From positions 1 through 54,091 of the forward strand of contig NZ_PDWV01000024.1 of assembly GCF_010093385.1 (NCBI RefSeq): 54,091 bases of DNA, written 5' to 3'. The position numbers and the translations under genes were made by a program. Under the pieces are notes generated by a model that saw nothing but the letters and a program-made list of their open reading frames with translations, did no database searches and was not told where the DNA came from. The stretch's first letter is position 1. Each line of letters starts with the position of its first letter. Of this stretch, positions 34,069 through 43,909 are shown one piece after another. Source of the DNA: Pseudoxanthomonas mexicana (GTDB taxonomy: Bacteria; Pseudomonadota; Gammaproteobacteria; Xanthomonadales; Xanthomonadaceae).

Positions 34069-34841
34069 AGGTCGTTGTCGTCGCCCGGCACGCGGGTCAG
34101 GATCTCGACGCCGTCCTCGGTCACCGCCACGGTGTGCTCCCACTGCGCGGACAGCTTGCGGTCCTTGGTGACCACGGTCCAGCCGTCGGGCAGCACGCGG
34201 GTGTGGCGCGCGCCTTCATTGATCATCGGCTCGATGGTGAAGGTCATGCCGGGCTTCAGCACCACGCCCTCGCCCGGGCGGCCGTAGTGCAGTACCTGGG
34301 GTTCGTCGTGGTAGACCTTGCCGATGCCGTGGCCGCAGTACTCGCGCACCACGCTGAAGCGCTCGCTTTCGGCGTACTGCTGGATCGCGTGGCCGACATC
34401 GCCCAGGGTCGCCCCCGGCTTCACCGCGCGGATGCCGCGGAACATGGCCTCGCGGGTGACGTCCACCAGCCGCTTCGCCATCACCGACGGTGTGCCGACG
34501 ATGTACATGCGGCTGGTGTCGCCGTGCCAGCCGTCCTTGATGACGGTGACGTCGATGTTGAGGATGTCGCCGTCCTTGAGCACCTTCCCTTCGCTGGGGA
34601 TGCCATGGCAGATGACGTTGTTGACCGAGGTGCAGACGGTCGCCGGGAAGCCCTTGTAGCCCACGTTGGCCGGAATGGCTTTCTGCACGTTGACGATGTG
34701 ATCGTGGCAGATGCGGTCCAGTTCGGCGGTGGTGACGCCCGGCTTCACGTGCGGGGCGACCACCTGCAGCACCTCGGCGGCAAGGCGGCCGGCGATGCGC
34801 ATCTGGGCGAGGTCTTCGGGGGTTTTCAGCTGGATGGCCAT
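34065..34841 (-). CDS. map: Methionine aminopeptidase, type I
   Basis: Removes the initiator Met from nascent proteins. The protein is 258 residues. The five metal ligands of the family are visible in NIDVTVIKDGWHGDTSRMY (two Asp), GHGIG...HDEP (His), IEPM (Glu) and WEHTVAVTEDG (Glu). The active-site CHGIP His is also present. The ATG at 34841 (MAIQLKTPED) matches the family start. It is divergent from rpsB, as in many proteobacteria, and translationally coupled to glnD. Confidence 0.95.
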   Translation of the reverse strand: MAIQLKTPEDLAQMRIAGRLAAEVLQVVAPHVKPGVTTAELDRICHDHIVNVQKAIPANVGYKGFPATVCTSVNNVICHGIPSEGKVLKDGDILNIDVTVIKDGWHGDTSRMYIVGTPSVMAKRLVDVTREAMFRGIRAVKPGATLGDVGHAIQQYAESERFSVVREYCGHGIGKVYHDEPQVLHYGRPGEGVVLKPGMTFTIEPMINEGARHTRVLPDGWTVVTKDRKLSAQWEHTVAVTEDGVEILTRVPGDDNDL

Positions 34842-34915
34842 TGGCCGATTATCCCCCATTTGGCCGCCGGGCTGAACGTCCAGGCCATCGCGCGCCGGTT
34901 CAGGCAGGCCTTGAT

Positions 34916-34945
34916 TTGCCGCGACCCGCCCTGCCCCGCTATACT
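34916..34945 (+). promoter_or_regulatory. Probable rpsB promoter
   Basis: TTGCCG (34916-34921), an 18-base spacer and TATACT (34940-34945) in the map/rpsB divergent gap. This gives a 5' untranslated leader of about 210 bases. Confidence 0.6.
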
Positions 34946-35160
34946 CCCGCGGCTTCGCGCCCGGGTCTGCCCGGCCGAACCGCCCACGTCGGGCGACACC
35001 GACGAATCCACACCTGCTGCCCCAACCCGTGCCGGGGTGCCCTTCGCTGAAGGGTTCGGACACGGAAGCCGCAGGGAGGCCCAACCCCGGAACCCCGCCC
35101 TCACCGGCGCCGTCCTCCCTTGAACCGGACGGTGGGTTCCTCTTCGATGGAGTTACTGCA
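34946..35160 (+). promoter_or_regulatory. Long rpsB 5' leader, possible S2 autoregulatory RNA
   Basis: About 210 bases with no supported gene lie between the rpsB promoter and start. They are rich in short GC stems (for example CCCGGGTCTGCCCGG and GGTGCCCTTCGCTGAAGGG-like segments). A conserved leader controls rpsB-tsf by S2 feedback in gammaproteobacteria. That this is one is inferred from position and length only. Confidence 0.4.
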
Positions 35161-35964
35161 ATGCCCCAAGTCACCATGCGCCAGATGCTGGAAGCCGGCG
35201 TCCATTTCGGCCACCAGACCCGCTACTGGAACCCCAAGATGGCGCCGTACATCTTCGGTGCCCGCGGCAAGATCCACATCATCAACCTCGAGAAGACCGT
35301 TCCGCTGTTCAACGACGCGATGAACTTCATCTCGGGCGTGGCCCAGAAGCGCGGCACCATCCTGTTCCTGGGCACCAAGCGCAGCGCGCGCGAGGCCGTG
35401 AAGGAAGAGGCCGAGCGTTGCGGCATGCCGTACATGACCCAGCGCTGGCTGGGCGGCACGCTGACCAACTTCGCCACCGTGAAGAAGTCGGTCGCCCGCC
35501 TGAAGGAACTGGAAGCCGCCGAAACCGACGGCACGTTCGAGAAGCTGGTCAAGCACGAAGTGCTGGGCCTGCGCCGCGAGCGCGAGAAGCTGCTGGCCTC
35601 GCTGGGCGGCATCAAGGAAATGAACCGCCTGCCGGACGCCCTGTTCGTCATCGACATCGGCCATGAAGACATCGCCATCAAGGAAGCCAAGAAGCTCGGC
35701 ATCCCGGTGGTCGCGGTGGTCGACTCCAACTACGACCCGGCCCTGGTCGACTACGCCATCCCCGGCAACGACGACGCCATCCGCGCCGTGCAGCTGTACG
35801 CGCGTGCCGCCGCCGACGCCGTGCTGGAAGGCAAGGCCGCTGCGCCGAACGCCGCCGTGGTGCGCGAGGAAGAGTTCGCCGAAGGTGGCGACGACAAGGG
35901 CGCCCGTCGCGCGCCGGCCAAGAAGGCCGCCGGCAAGAAGTCCGACGAAGCCGCCGCCGAGTAA
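35161..35964 (+). CDS. rpsB: 30S ribosomal protein S2
   Basis: Small-subunit ribosomal protein, 267 residues. It starts [20 protein letters not shown] and contains [20 protein letters not shown] and [17 protein letters not shown], all S2 signatures. The C-terminus is about 25 residues longer than in E. coli (241), an Ala/Lys/Glu-rich tail. GGAG lies upstream of the ATG. It is paired with tsf, but an intergenic palindromic repeat separates the two. Confidence 0.97.
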   Translation: MPQVTMRQMLEAGVHFGHQTRYWNPKMAPYIFGARGKIHIINLEKTVPLFNDAMNFISGVAQKRGTILFLGTKRSAREAVKEEAERCGMPYMTQRWLGGTLTNFATVKKSVARLKELEAAETDGTFEKLVKHEVLGLRREREKLLASLGGIKEMNRLPDALFVIDIGHEDIAIKEAKKLGIPVVAVVDSNYDPALVDYAIPGNDDAIRAVQLYARAAADAVLEGKAAAPNAAVVREEEFAEGGDDKGARRAPAKKAAGKKSDEAAAE

Positions 35965-36012
35965 TCCGGCTGCAACGCCGCCGCGCCATGCTGCGCGGCG
36001 GCTCATGTTCTT

Positions 36013-36133
36013 CCTTCTCCCGTCGGGAGAAGGTGCCCGAAGGGCGGATGAGGGTACGGGCAGCACGTTGACGCTCAGGGCGTCGCGATCCCACCGGACC
36101 CCCACCCCAACCCCTCTCCCGACGGGAGAGGGG
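36013..36133. repeat. Intergenic repeat with two hairpins between rpsB and tsf
   Basis: Two related hairpins, CCTTCTCCCG/CGGGAGAAGG (36013-36033) and CCCCTCTCCCG/CGGGAGAGGGG (36111-36133), bracket GTGCCCGAAGGGCGGATGAG-type sequence. This layout is a known dispersed element of Xanthomonadaceae. The second hairpin is followed only by CTTTGCC, so it may be a weak terminator or processing signal inside the operon. Confidence 0.7.
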
Positions 36134-36161
36134 CTTTGCCAATCCAAACAGAGGTAATCCC

Positions 36162-37040
<879 letters not shown>

Positions 37041-37066
37041 GCCGCAAGCCGAACTGCTGGAACCGG

Positions 37067-37103
37067 AAAAGCCGCGGGAAACCGCGGCTTTTTCCGTTTC
37101 CGG
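37067..37103 (+). terminator. Intrinsic terminator after tsf
   Basis: AAAAGCCGCGG (37067-37077) pairs with CCGCGGCTTTT (37082-37092) over a 4-base loop. The run continues TTCCGTTTCC. Confidence 0.9.
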
Positions 37104-37209
37104 GCTGCGTACGGAGGCCACGTGCGACCGTCCGTCGCAGCCATCTAAAGTTTGCGCGCGAGGCGCCGAAACTGGTTACAAAGGTGACACTTCGTCACGC
37201 TTTGCTGGC

Positions 37210-38742
37210 ATGCTGCCGACCACTCTCTCACGCCCAGCGCGCGCCCGGATGCGTCCCGAACTCGAAACCCAGTTGCTGAACTGCCGCAACCTGCCCAGCC
37301 CGCCCGGGGTGGCGCTGCGCATCATCGAGCTGGCGCAGGATCCGGACGTGGTGATGGCCACGGCCGCCGACACCATCGGCCTGGACGCGGCGCTCAGCGC
37401 GCGCATGCTGCGCATCGCCAATTCGCCGCTGTACGCCAGCCGGCGACGCGTGGAGAACCTGTCACAGGCGCTCACCGTACTTGGCCTCAACGCCACCCTG
37501 ACCCTCGCGCTGGGCTTCTCCCTTGCGCAATGCGGTCAGGGCAGCCATCCGGTGGCCCGCGAGCGCGTCTGGCGCCGCAGCGTGACCGCGGCGCTGGCGT
37601 CGCGGCTGCTCGGCCAGCATGCCGGCCTGCGCAAGGCGGAAGAACTGATGCTGGCCGGCCTGCTGCAGGACATCGGCATGCTGGCCCTGCTGGAAGTGCT
37701 GGGCGAGGACTACGCGCGGCTGGTCGAGCGCGCCGCCGACAACGCCGAGCTGCTGGCGGCCGAGCGCGATTGGCTGGGGTGCGACCACGCGACGGTCGGC
37801 GGCTGGCTGGCACGGCAATGGAACCTGCCGGCGCTGTTGCGCGAGGCGATCCTGGAAAGCGAAGCGCCCGCGTCCGATACCCCGTTCAATGCGTGCGTGG
37901 CCGTATCCGGCCATGTCGCCGACATCTGGCTGGCCGGTGCCGACGCATCGCGCAGCGAACACGCCCATCGCGATGCCGCGATGCAGGCGGCGACGCGCTT
38001 GGGCCTGGACTATGCGTCCTACCTGGCGCTGACCGAGGAGATGGTGTCCGCCCTGCCCGAAGTCTGCGCGATGTTCGACGTGCCACCCGCGCCGCCCGCC
38101 CGCATCCAGGCCCTGCTGGACCAGGCGCGCGAACTGCTGGTGGTACGCAACCTGCGCGAGATCCAGGAAGCCGCGCGTGCGCGCAAGGAAGCCGATGAAC
38201 ACGAGGATCGCGCGCGCCGCCTGGCCGAGGAAGTCCGCCGCGACCCGCTGACCGGCGTGTACAACCGCAGCCAGCTGGAAGAGGTGCTGGAGAAGGAATT
38301 CGATGCCGCCACCCGCCATGGCTGGCCGCTGTCGATCGCCTTCATCGACCTGGACGACTTCAAGCAGGTCAACGACCGCTGGGGCCATCTGGTCGGTGAC
38401 GAGGTGCTGCGCAACTTCGCCAAGGCGCTGCTGCGGCACGTGCGCAGCAGCGACATCGTCGCCCGCTACGGCGGCGAGGAATTCCTGGTGGTGCTGCCCG
38501 GCATCGGCGAGGAAGCCGCCGCGCAGGTCGTGCGCCGCATCCTGTCGGAGGTCTCGGGGGTGGCGATGGCCGACGTGGGCGGACAGCCCCTGCACATCAC
38601 CTTTTCCGCCGGCCTGGCCACGCAGGGCGCGCTGGAGCAGTTCCGCCACGTCGACGACCTGCTGCGCGCAGCGGACGAGGCGCTGTACGGCGCCAAGCGC
38701 GAAGGCCGCAACCGCGTCTCGGTCGGCGCCGTGGGCGGCTGA
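37210..38742 (+). CDS. HDOD domain - GGDEF diguanylate cyclase
   Basis: Signalling protein of 510 residues. The N-terminal HDOD domain (about 18-215, with LPSPPGVALRIIELAQDP and LLQDIGMLALLEVLGEDY) is followed by a coiled-coil linker (about 300-342) and a GGDEF domain (343-505). The active-site loop is GGEEF (421-425), the metal Asp lies in FIDLDDFKQVND, and an inhibitory I-site RSSD (412-415) is present. It therefore probably makes cyclic di-GMP with product inhibition. No Shine-Dalgarno distinguishes the ATG at 37210 from that at 37249. Inverted GTGAC/GTCAC repeats at 37184-37198 lie just upstream. Confidence 0.88.
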   Translation: MLPTTLSRPARARMRPELETQLLNCRNLPSPPGVALRIIELAQDPDVVMATAADTIGLDAALSARMLRIANSPLYASRRRVENLSQALTVLGLNATLTLALGFSLAQCGQGSHPVARERVWRRSVTAALASRLLGQHAGLRKAEELMLAGLLQDIGMLALLEVLGEDYARLVERAADNAELLAAERDWLGCDHATVGGWLARQWNLPALLREAILESEAPASDTPFNACVAVSGHVADIWLAGADASRSEHAHRDAAMQAATRLGLDYASYLALTEEMVSALPEVCAMFDVPPAPPARIQALLDQARELLVVRNLREIQEAARARKEADEHEDRARRLAEEVRRDPLTGVYNRSQLEEVLEKEFDAATRHGWPLSIAFIDLDDFKQVNDRWGHLVGDEVLRNFAKALLRHVRSSDIVARYGGEEFLVVLPGIGEEAAAQVVRRILSEVSGVAMADVGGQPLHITFSAGLATQGALEQFRHVDDLLRAADEALYGAKREGRNRVSVGAVGG

Positions 38743-38752
38743 CGCACGCCGG

Positions 38753-39448
38753 CTACGGTCGCGGCTGCAACGCCACCTCTTCGTACGGCTGCACCACCAC
38801 CCAGCCCTCGCCGGCGAAGCGCAGCTGGATGCTCTCGCCCGATCCGCGCCCCATCAGCGTGCCCAGCGAGATGTCGGTGATGATCTCGGGTGCCAGGCCA
38901 CCGGACCACGCCACGGTCGCATTGGGGTCGGTGAACACCGGGCCGGTCTGCGCGTTCACCGGCAGCGTCAGCGGCTCGTAGTGCGAGGTGATGGCGACGA
39001 TGCCGTGCCCGCCCAGTCGCACGTTGAACAGGCCGCCCGACAGCATGCCGGCCACCTTGCGCATCATCGTGATGCGGCTCTCGATGCCCGACCCCACCGC
39101 CAGCACGTCGTTGCCGTTGACGAAGATGGATTCGCCGGCCAGGCGCAGCAGCGTGATCTTCTTGCCGGCATCGGCCAGGTACACGCGGCCCTGCCCCTCG
39201 ACCTTCATCAGCTGCATGCCTTCGCCGCTGACGGCCTTCTTCAACAGGTTGCCCAGCCCCTGTTCCAGCACGCCCTGACGGGTGAACTTCACCGCCCCCT
39301 TGCGCGCCACCATCGCCCCCGCCTTGGCCCAGACCAGCCCGTTCAGGCGTACCTCCAGCAGGTGCGGGCTTTCCAGTTCGAACGCGTCCGCGCCGGCGTC
39401 CTTCTCACGGGTCGAGGCAAGGAATTCCTGCAGGGTGCGCACGCTCAT
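38753..39448 (-). CDS. AIM24-family protein (TIGR00266-like)
   Basis: 231 residues, rich in beta-strands, of the AIM24/tryptophan-RNA-binding-attenuator-like fold. Typical segments are AKAGAMVARKGAVKF, GSGIESRITMMRKV and GGLFNVRLGGHGIVAITSHY. The ATG at 39448 has AAGGAG upstream. The frame's longer upstream reading has no support. Function unknown. It is convergent with the GGDEF gene and divergent from the cupin gene with a gap of only 34 bases. Confidence 0.85.
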   Translation of the reverse strand: MSVRTLQEFLASTREKDAGADAFELESPHLLEVRLNGLVWAKAGAMVARKGAVKFTRQGVLEQGLGNLLKKAVSGEGMQLMKVEGQGRVYLADAGKKITLLRLAGESIFVNGNDVLAVGSGIESRITMMRKVAGMLSGGLFNVRLGGHGIVAITSHYEPLTLPVNAQTGPVFTDPNATVAWSGGLAPEIITDISLGTLMGRGSGESIQLRFAGEGWVVVQPYEEVALQPRP

Positions 39449-39482
39449 GGCCGCTCCTTGATGGCTGCCGAAAGGGAGCGCC

Positions 39483-39872
39483 ATGATAGCGGCCCCGACC
39501 CGAGGCCCCGCCATGCCCCGCATCGTTGCCGTACCGCACATGCCGGATGACGCCACGCGCGCGCCGGTCGCCGCCGAGCGCCTGGTCCACGGCCAGCCGC
39601 TCCAGGCTGTCGCCAATGCGTATTCCTCGCAGGACGAGCGATTCCACTGCGGGGTGTGGGAGGGCGGCGTGGGCGCTTGGCGCGTGCAGTACACCGAGCA
39701 CGAGTTCTGCCACCTGCTCAGCGGACGCGTGCGCCTGCATGACGACGCGAGTGGGGACGCCGTGGTGCTGGAGGCCGGCCAGAGCTTCGTGGTACCCGCC
39801 GGTTTCAGCGGTGTCTGGGAGGTGCTGGAACCGGCGCGCAAGCTGTACGCGATCTACGAACCCGGCGACTGA
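39483..39872 (+). CDS. Small cupin-domain protein
   Basis: 129 residues with a single cupin fold of the DUF861 kind. [21 protein letters not shown] and [16 protein letters not shown] carry the two cupin motifs, with His and Glu metal ligands in the first. Alternative start at the Met encoded at 39513 (MPRIVAV). It may be an enzyme of small-molecule metabolism. No specific role can be assigned. It precedes pyrH by 52 bases. Confidence 0.82.
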   Translation: MIAAPTRGPAMPRIVAVPHMPDDATRAPVAAERLVHGQPLQAVANAYSSQDERFHCGVWEGGVGAWRVQYTEHEFCHLLSGRVRLHDDASGDAVVLEAGQSFVVPAGFSGVWEVLEPARKLYAIYEPGD

Positions 39873-39924
39873 AACGCCGCGCTCGGCTAGAATTGGCGTG
39901 TTTGCCCCCACGCCGAGACCCCCC

Positions 39925-40650
39925 ATGCCCGCTCCCCTCGCCTATCGCCGCATCCTGCTCAAACTGTCCGGCGAGGCGCTGATGGGGGCGGAGGATTACG
40001 GCATCGATCCCACCGTGATCACCCGCATCGCCCGCGAAATCATCGAGGCGCGCGAGGCGGGTGCGGAAGTGGGCCTGGGGATCGGGGGCGGCAACATCTT
40101 CCGTGGTGCCGGCTTGGCGGCGGGCGGCCTGGACCGCGTGACCGGCGACCAGATGGGCATGCTGGCCACCGTGATCAATGCCCTGGCCATGCAGGACGCG
40201 CTGGAGAAGCTGGGCGCCAAGTGCCGGGTGATGAGCGCCATCAAGATCAACGACGTGTGCGAGGCCTACATCCGCCGCCGCGCCATCCGCCACCTGGAGA
40301 AGGGCCGCATCGCCATCTTCGCCGCCGGCACGGGCAATCCCTTCTTCACCACCGACTCGGGCGCCGCGCTGCGCGCGATCGAGATCGGCGCGGACCTGCT
40401 GCTGAAGGCCACCAAGGTGGACGGGGTGTACGACAAGGATCCCAGCAAGCACGCCGACGCCAAGCGCTACGACCAGCTGACCTACGACGAAGTCATCGCC
40501 CGCGACCTGCAGGTGATGGACACCGCCGCCTTCGCCCTGTGCCGCGACAGCGACGTGCCGCTGCGCATCTACGACCTGTCCGTGCCCGGCAACCTGATGC
40601 GCATCCTGCGCGGCGAGCACGTGGGCACGCTGGTGAAAGGCCGCGGCTGA
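39925..40650 (+). CDS. pyrH: Uridylate kinase
   Basis: Phosphorylates UMP to UDP for pyrimidine and cell-envelope synthesis. The 241 residues form an amino-acid-kinase fold: [42 protein letters not shown] and [18 protein letters not shown]. Length equals E. coli PyrH. A TAGAAT (39888-39893) could serve as a -10 box. The usual neighbour frr is displaced by a cation transporter gene. Confidence 0.96.
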   Translation: MPAPLAYRRILLKLSGEALMGAEDYGIDPTVITRIAREIIEAREAGAEVGLGIGGGNIFRGAGLAAGGLDRVTGDQMGMLATVINALAMQDALEKLGAKCRVMSAIKINDVCEAYIRRRAIRHLEKGRIAIFAAGTGNPFFTTDSGAALRAIEIGADLLLKATKVDGVYDKDPSKHADAKRYDQLTYDEVIARDLQVMDTAAFALCRDSDVPLRIYDLSVPGNLMRILRGEHVGTLVKGRG

Positions 40651-40727
40651 ACGGCGCGCATGACGGGCATGTCCTGTCGTTCGCTGTAATAGTGTCCGGC
40701 CCCCGTCTGCCGGCACCCTACGCCACC

Positions 40728-41657
40728 ATGGGACATGGACACGATCACGGCCACGCGGCGCATGCGCATCCGCATGCATCGGCAACGCGTGCGTTCGCCT
40801 CGGTCACCCTGATCAACCTGGCCTATACCGCGCTCGAAGCGGGTTATGGCTTCCATACCAATTCGCTGGCCCTGCTGTCGGATGCCCTGCACAACCTGGG
40901 CGACGTGCTGGGGCTGGCGCTGGCGTGGAGCGCCGCGGCGATCGCCCGTCGTCCCCCGCGCGGCCGGCATACCTACGGCTGGCGCCGCGCCACCCTGCTG
41001 TCCCCGCTCGCCAATGCGGTACTGCTGATGGTGTTCTCGGGCGCGCTGGGCTGGGAAGCCTTCCGCCGGTTCAGTGCGCCCCCTGACATCCCCGCCACGC
41101 CCGTCATCGTGGTGGCCGCGCTGGGCATCCTGGTCAACCTGGGCGCCGCCTGGCTGGTGCGGGACGGGCATGCGCACGACCTCAACAAGCGCGGGGCCTT
41201 CCTGCACCTGATGGCCGACGCCGCGGTCTCGCTGGCTGCTGTCCTGGCGGGGGTGGGAATGGCCACGCTGGGCTGGGCCTGGCTCGATCCGGCCACCGCC
41301 CTGCTGATCGCGGTGGTGGTGGCGGCGGGGTCGTGGCGCCTGCTGCGCGACAGCTTCGATGCCGCCATGGATGCCGTGCCAGGCAGCGTGGACGCGGACG
41401 AGGTGGGCGCGTTCCTGCGGGCCCAGCCGGGCGTGGCGGCGGTGCATCATCTGCACATCTGGTCGCTGGGCGCCAACGAGATCGCCCTGACCGCGCACCT
41501 GGTGCGGCCGCGCGAGGACGACCACGACGCCTTCATCGACGCCACCGTGCACGCCCTGGACCACCGTTTCGGCATCAACCACGCCACCCTGCAGATCGAG
41601 CGCGGCGCCGGTTGCGGCCACGACCTGCACGATGCGGCGCCGCATCATTCCCGTTGA
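40728..41657 (+). CDS. Cation diffusion facilitator (ZitB/CzcD-like)
   Basis: Proton-coupled exporter of divalent metals such as zinc, 309 residues. A His-rich N-terminus ([16 protein letters not shown]) precedes six spans. The transport site lies in [15 protein letters not shown] (first H/D cluster) and [14 protein letters not shown] (second cluster), and a cytoplasmic ferredoxin-like domain ends in a Cys/His-rich tail. It lies between pyrH and frr, which are usually adjacent. The metal is inferred from family only. Confidence 0.9.
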   Translation: MGHGHDHGHAAHAHPHASATRAFASVTLINLAYTALEAGYGFHTNSLALLSDALHNLGDVLGLALAWSAAAIARRPPRGRHTYGWRRATLLSPLANAVLLMVFSGALGWEAFRRFSAPPDIPATPVIVVAALGILVNLGAAWLVRDGHAHDLNKRGAFLHLMADAAVSLAAVLAGVGMATLGWAWLDPATALLIAVVVAAGSWRLLRDSFDAAMDAVPGSVDADEVGAFLRAQPGVAAVHHLHIWSLGANEIALTAHLVRPREDDHDAFIDATVHALDHRFGINHATLQIERGAGCGHDLHDAAPHHSR

Positions 41658-41672
41658 ACGGTGCGGCGGCGG

Positions 41673-41701
41673 TCGGCAACGGCCCCGAATCGCCCTATAA
41701 T
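41673..41701 (+). promoter_or_regulatory. Probable frr promoter
   Basis: TCGGCA (41673-41678), a 17-base spacer and a perfect TATAAT (41696-41701), 33 bases before frr. It would let frr be transcribed independently of pyrH. Confidence 0.7.
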
Positions 41702-41734
41702 CGGCTGTTTACAGGCTTTGCAACGGAAAGGGCG

Positions 41735-42292
41735 ATGCTCAACGACATCAAGAAAGACGCGCAGGCGCGCATGGCCAAGAGCATCGCCGCGCTCCGCCAC
41801 ACGCTGGTCAAGGTCCGCACGGGCCGCGCCTCCACGGCCCTGGTCGAGCACCTGAAGGTCAACTACTACGGTTCGGACGTGCCGCTCAGCCAGGTCGCCC
41901 CCGTCGCCATCTCCGACTCGCGCTCGCTGACCATCACCCCGTGGGAGAAGCAGATCGTGGGCGCGGTCGAGAAGGCCATCCTGGCGTCGGACCTGGGCCT
42001 GACCCCGAACACCGCCGGCACCACCATCCGGCTCAACCTGCCCGCGCTGACCGAGGAGCGCCGCAAGGAACTCTCCAAGGTCGTGCACGGCGAGGGCGAG
42101 GACACCAAGGTGGCGATCCGCAACATCCGTCGCGACGCCAACCAGCAGATCAAGGACCTGCTGAAGGACAAGCAGATCACCGAGGACGACGAGCGTCGCG
42201 CCGAGGAGGAGATCCAGAAGCTGACCGACAAGTCCATCAAGGACGTCGACGATGTGGTCAAGGCCAAGGAACAGGAACTGATGGCGGTCTGA
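41735..42292 (+). CDS. frr: Ribosome recycling factor
   Basis: Splits post-termination ribosomes with EF-G. The protein is 185 residues, same as E. coli. It starts [20 protein letters not shown], with the KVRTGRAS motif and a C-terminal three-helix bundle ([16 protein letters not shown]). GGAAAGG lies upstream of the ATG. It is followed 8 bases later by uppS. Confidence 0.97.
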   Translation: MLNDIKKDAQARMAKSIAALRHTLVKVRTGRASTALVEHLKVNYYGSDVPLSQVAPVAISDSRSLTITPWEKQIVGAVEKAILASDLGLTPNTAGTTIRLNLPALTEERRKELSKVVHGEGEDTKVAIRNIRRDANQQIKDLLKDKQITEDDERRAEEEIQKLTDKSIKDVDDVVKAKEQELMAV

Positions 42293-42300
42293 GGACTGCC

Positions 42301-43059
42301 ATGTCCCCTGCCGCCTCACCACCCGTGCCCCGCCATCTGGCCGTCATCATGGACGGCAACGGGCGGTGGGCGGAGCGCCGGCGTCGCCCGCGCGTGATCG
42401 GCCACCGCGCCGGCGCGCGCGCGGTCAATGTCTGCATCGACTTCTGCCTAGAGCGCGGCATCGGCGCGCTGACCCTGTTCGCCTTCTCCAGCGAGAACTG
42501 GGGACGGCCGGAGGAGGAAGTCGGCGCGCTGATGAAGCTGTTCCTCAATGCGCTGGACCGCGAGGTGGAGGAACTCCACCGGCGGCAGGAGCGGGTTCGT
42601 TTCATCGGCGACCGTGCGCGCTTCTCGGCGGATATCCGCGCACGCATGGACGCGGCCGAAGCCCTGACCGCCGGCAATACCCGGCTGCACCTGGTCATCG
42701 CCGCCAGCTACGGCGGCCGCCAGGACATCGCGTTCGCGGCCAGGGCGCTGGCGACCGAAGTGGCGGCCGGGCGCCTGCGGCCGGAGGACATCGACGAGGC
42801 GGCGCTGGGCGCGCACGTCGCGCTGGCCGACCTGCCCCCGCCCGATCTGTTCATCCGCACCGGCGGCGACCATCGCATCAGCAACTTCCTGCTGTGGCAG
42901 CTGGCGTACACGGAACTCTGGTTCACCGACGTACTATGGCCCGACCTGGACGCGACGCTGCTGCAGCGCGCGCTGGACGACTTCGCCCGGCGCGAGCGCC
43001 GCTTCGGCCTGACCAGTGCCCAGGTGGCCGGCGGCGCCATCGAGGATTCACCCGCATGA
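42301..43059 (+). CDS. uppS: Undecaprenyl diphosphate synthase
   Basis: cis-Prenyltransferase making the C55 lipid carrier for peptidoglycan and O-antigen, 252 residues. It has AVIMDGNGRWA (catalytic Asp), GHRAGA, FAFSSENWGRP and FIRTGGDHRISNFLLWQLAY. The last carries Asp where E. coli has Glu. GAGGA lies upstream. The stop overlaps the cdsA start (ATGA). Confidence 0.95.
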   Translation: MSPAASPPVPRHLAVIMDGNGRWAERRRRPRVIGHRAGARAVNVCIDFCLERGIGALTLFAFSSENWGRPEEEVGALMKLFLNALDREVEELHRRQERVRFIGDRARFSADIRARMDAAEALTAGNTRLHLVIAASYGGRQDIAFAARALATEVAAGRLRPEDIDEAALGAHVALADLPPPDLFIRTGGDHRISNFLLWQLAYTELWFTDVLWPDLDATLLQRALDDFARRERRFGLTSAQVAGGAIEDSPA

Positions 43060-43907
43060 GCGCCACCCGCACCCGTGTCATCGCCGCGCTGGTCATGGCG
43101 CCCTTCGCCATCGGCGCGATCCTGCTGCTGCCCACCTCGTGGCTGGTGATGCTGGCGGCGCTGGTATTCCTGGTAGGCCTGTGGGAATGGTTCAAGCTGG
43201 CCGAGATCGATGACACCCTGCAGCGCACGGTGCTGCTGACCGCCAACCTGCTGCTGATGGTGCTGCTGGTTTGGGCGTCGCGCGGGTCCACCGACCTGGT
43301 GCCGCTGCGGCTGATGGCGCTGGTGGGCGCAGGCTGGTGGCTGCTGGCGCTGCTGTGGCTGCGCTTCTTCCATTTCGCCTCCGACCACGAGACCTGGGCC
43401 CGCGTGTTCAAGCTGGCCGCGGGCACGCTGGCCGTCGTACCGGCGTGGTGCGCGCTGGGGTTGATCCACTCCTCGCAGCCGAACGGCCACATCTGGCTGT
43501 TCGTGGCGCTGGCCATCGTGTGGGCCGCCGACAGCGGCGCCTACTTCGCCGGCCGCCACTTCGGTGGCCGCTGGTTCGCCGGGCGCAAACTGGCCCCGCG
43601 CATCAGCCCCAACAAGACGCTGGAAGGCCTGTTGGGTGGCCTGGCGGCAGGCATGCTGGTGGCCGCGGTCGGCGCGCTGCTGGCCGGTGCGGGCATGGCC
43701 CAATTGCCGGGCGTGCTGCTGGTGGCGATCTTCACCGTGCTGTTCTCGGTGGTGGGCGACCTGTTCGAGAGCCTGCTCAAGCGGCACGTGGGCGCCAAGG
43801 ACTCCGGTGACGTCATCCCGGGGCACGGCGGCGTGCTGGACCGCATCGACGGCGTGCTGGCGGCCCTGCCCATCTTCGTGTTGGGCAAGGAAGTCTTCGG
43901 ATTCTGA
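43056..43907 (+). CDS. cdsA: Phosphatidate cytidylyltransferase
   Basis: Makes CDP-diacylglycerol, precursor of all phospholipids. The 283 residues contain about eight spans. The C-terminal family signature [19 protein letters not shown] and SPNKTLEG are present. It overlaps uppS by 4 bases and is 2 bases from dxr, so it is within one operon. Confidence 0.95.
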   Translation: MSATRTRVIAALVMAPFAIGAILLLPTSWLVMLAALVFLVGLWEWFKLAEIDDTLQRTVLLTANLLLMVLLVWASRGSTDLVPLRLMALVGAGWWLLALLWLRFFHFASDHETWARVFKLAAGTLAVVPAWCALGLIHSSQPNGHIWLFVALAIVWAADSGAYFAGRHFGGRWFAGRKLAPRISPNKTLEGLLGGLAAGMLVAAVGALLAGAGMAQLPGVLLVAIFTVLFSVVGDLFESLLKRHVGAKDSGDVIPGHGGVLDRIDGVLAALPIFVLGKEVFGF

Positions 43908-43909
43908 GC

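Noticed and set aside
31171..34287. 1038-codon plus-strand ORF
   Set aside because: Antisense shadow of glnD and dapD. Its translation is Arg/Gly/His/Ala-rich with no family motif, as usual for open antisense frames in GC-rich DNA.
37184..37198. GTGAC-N5-GTCAC considered as a CRP/Clp site
   Set aside because: The half-site spacing is one base off the TGTGA-N6-TCACA consensus and the outer bases do not match. Kept only as a remark.
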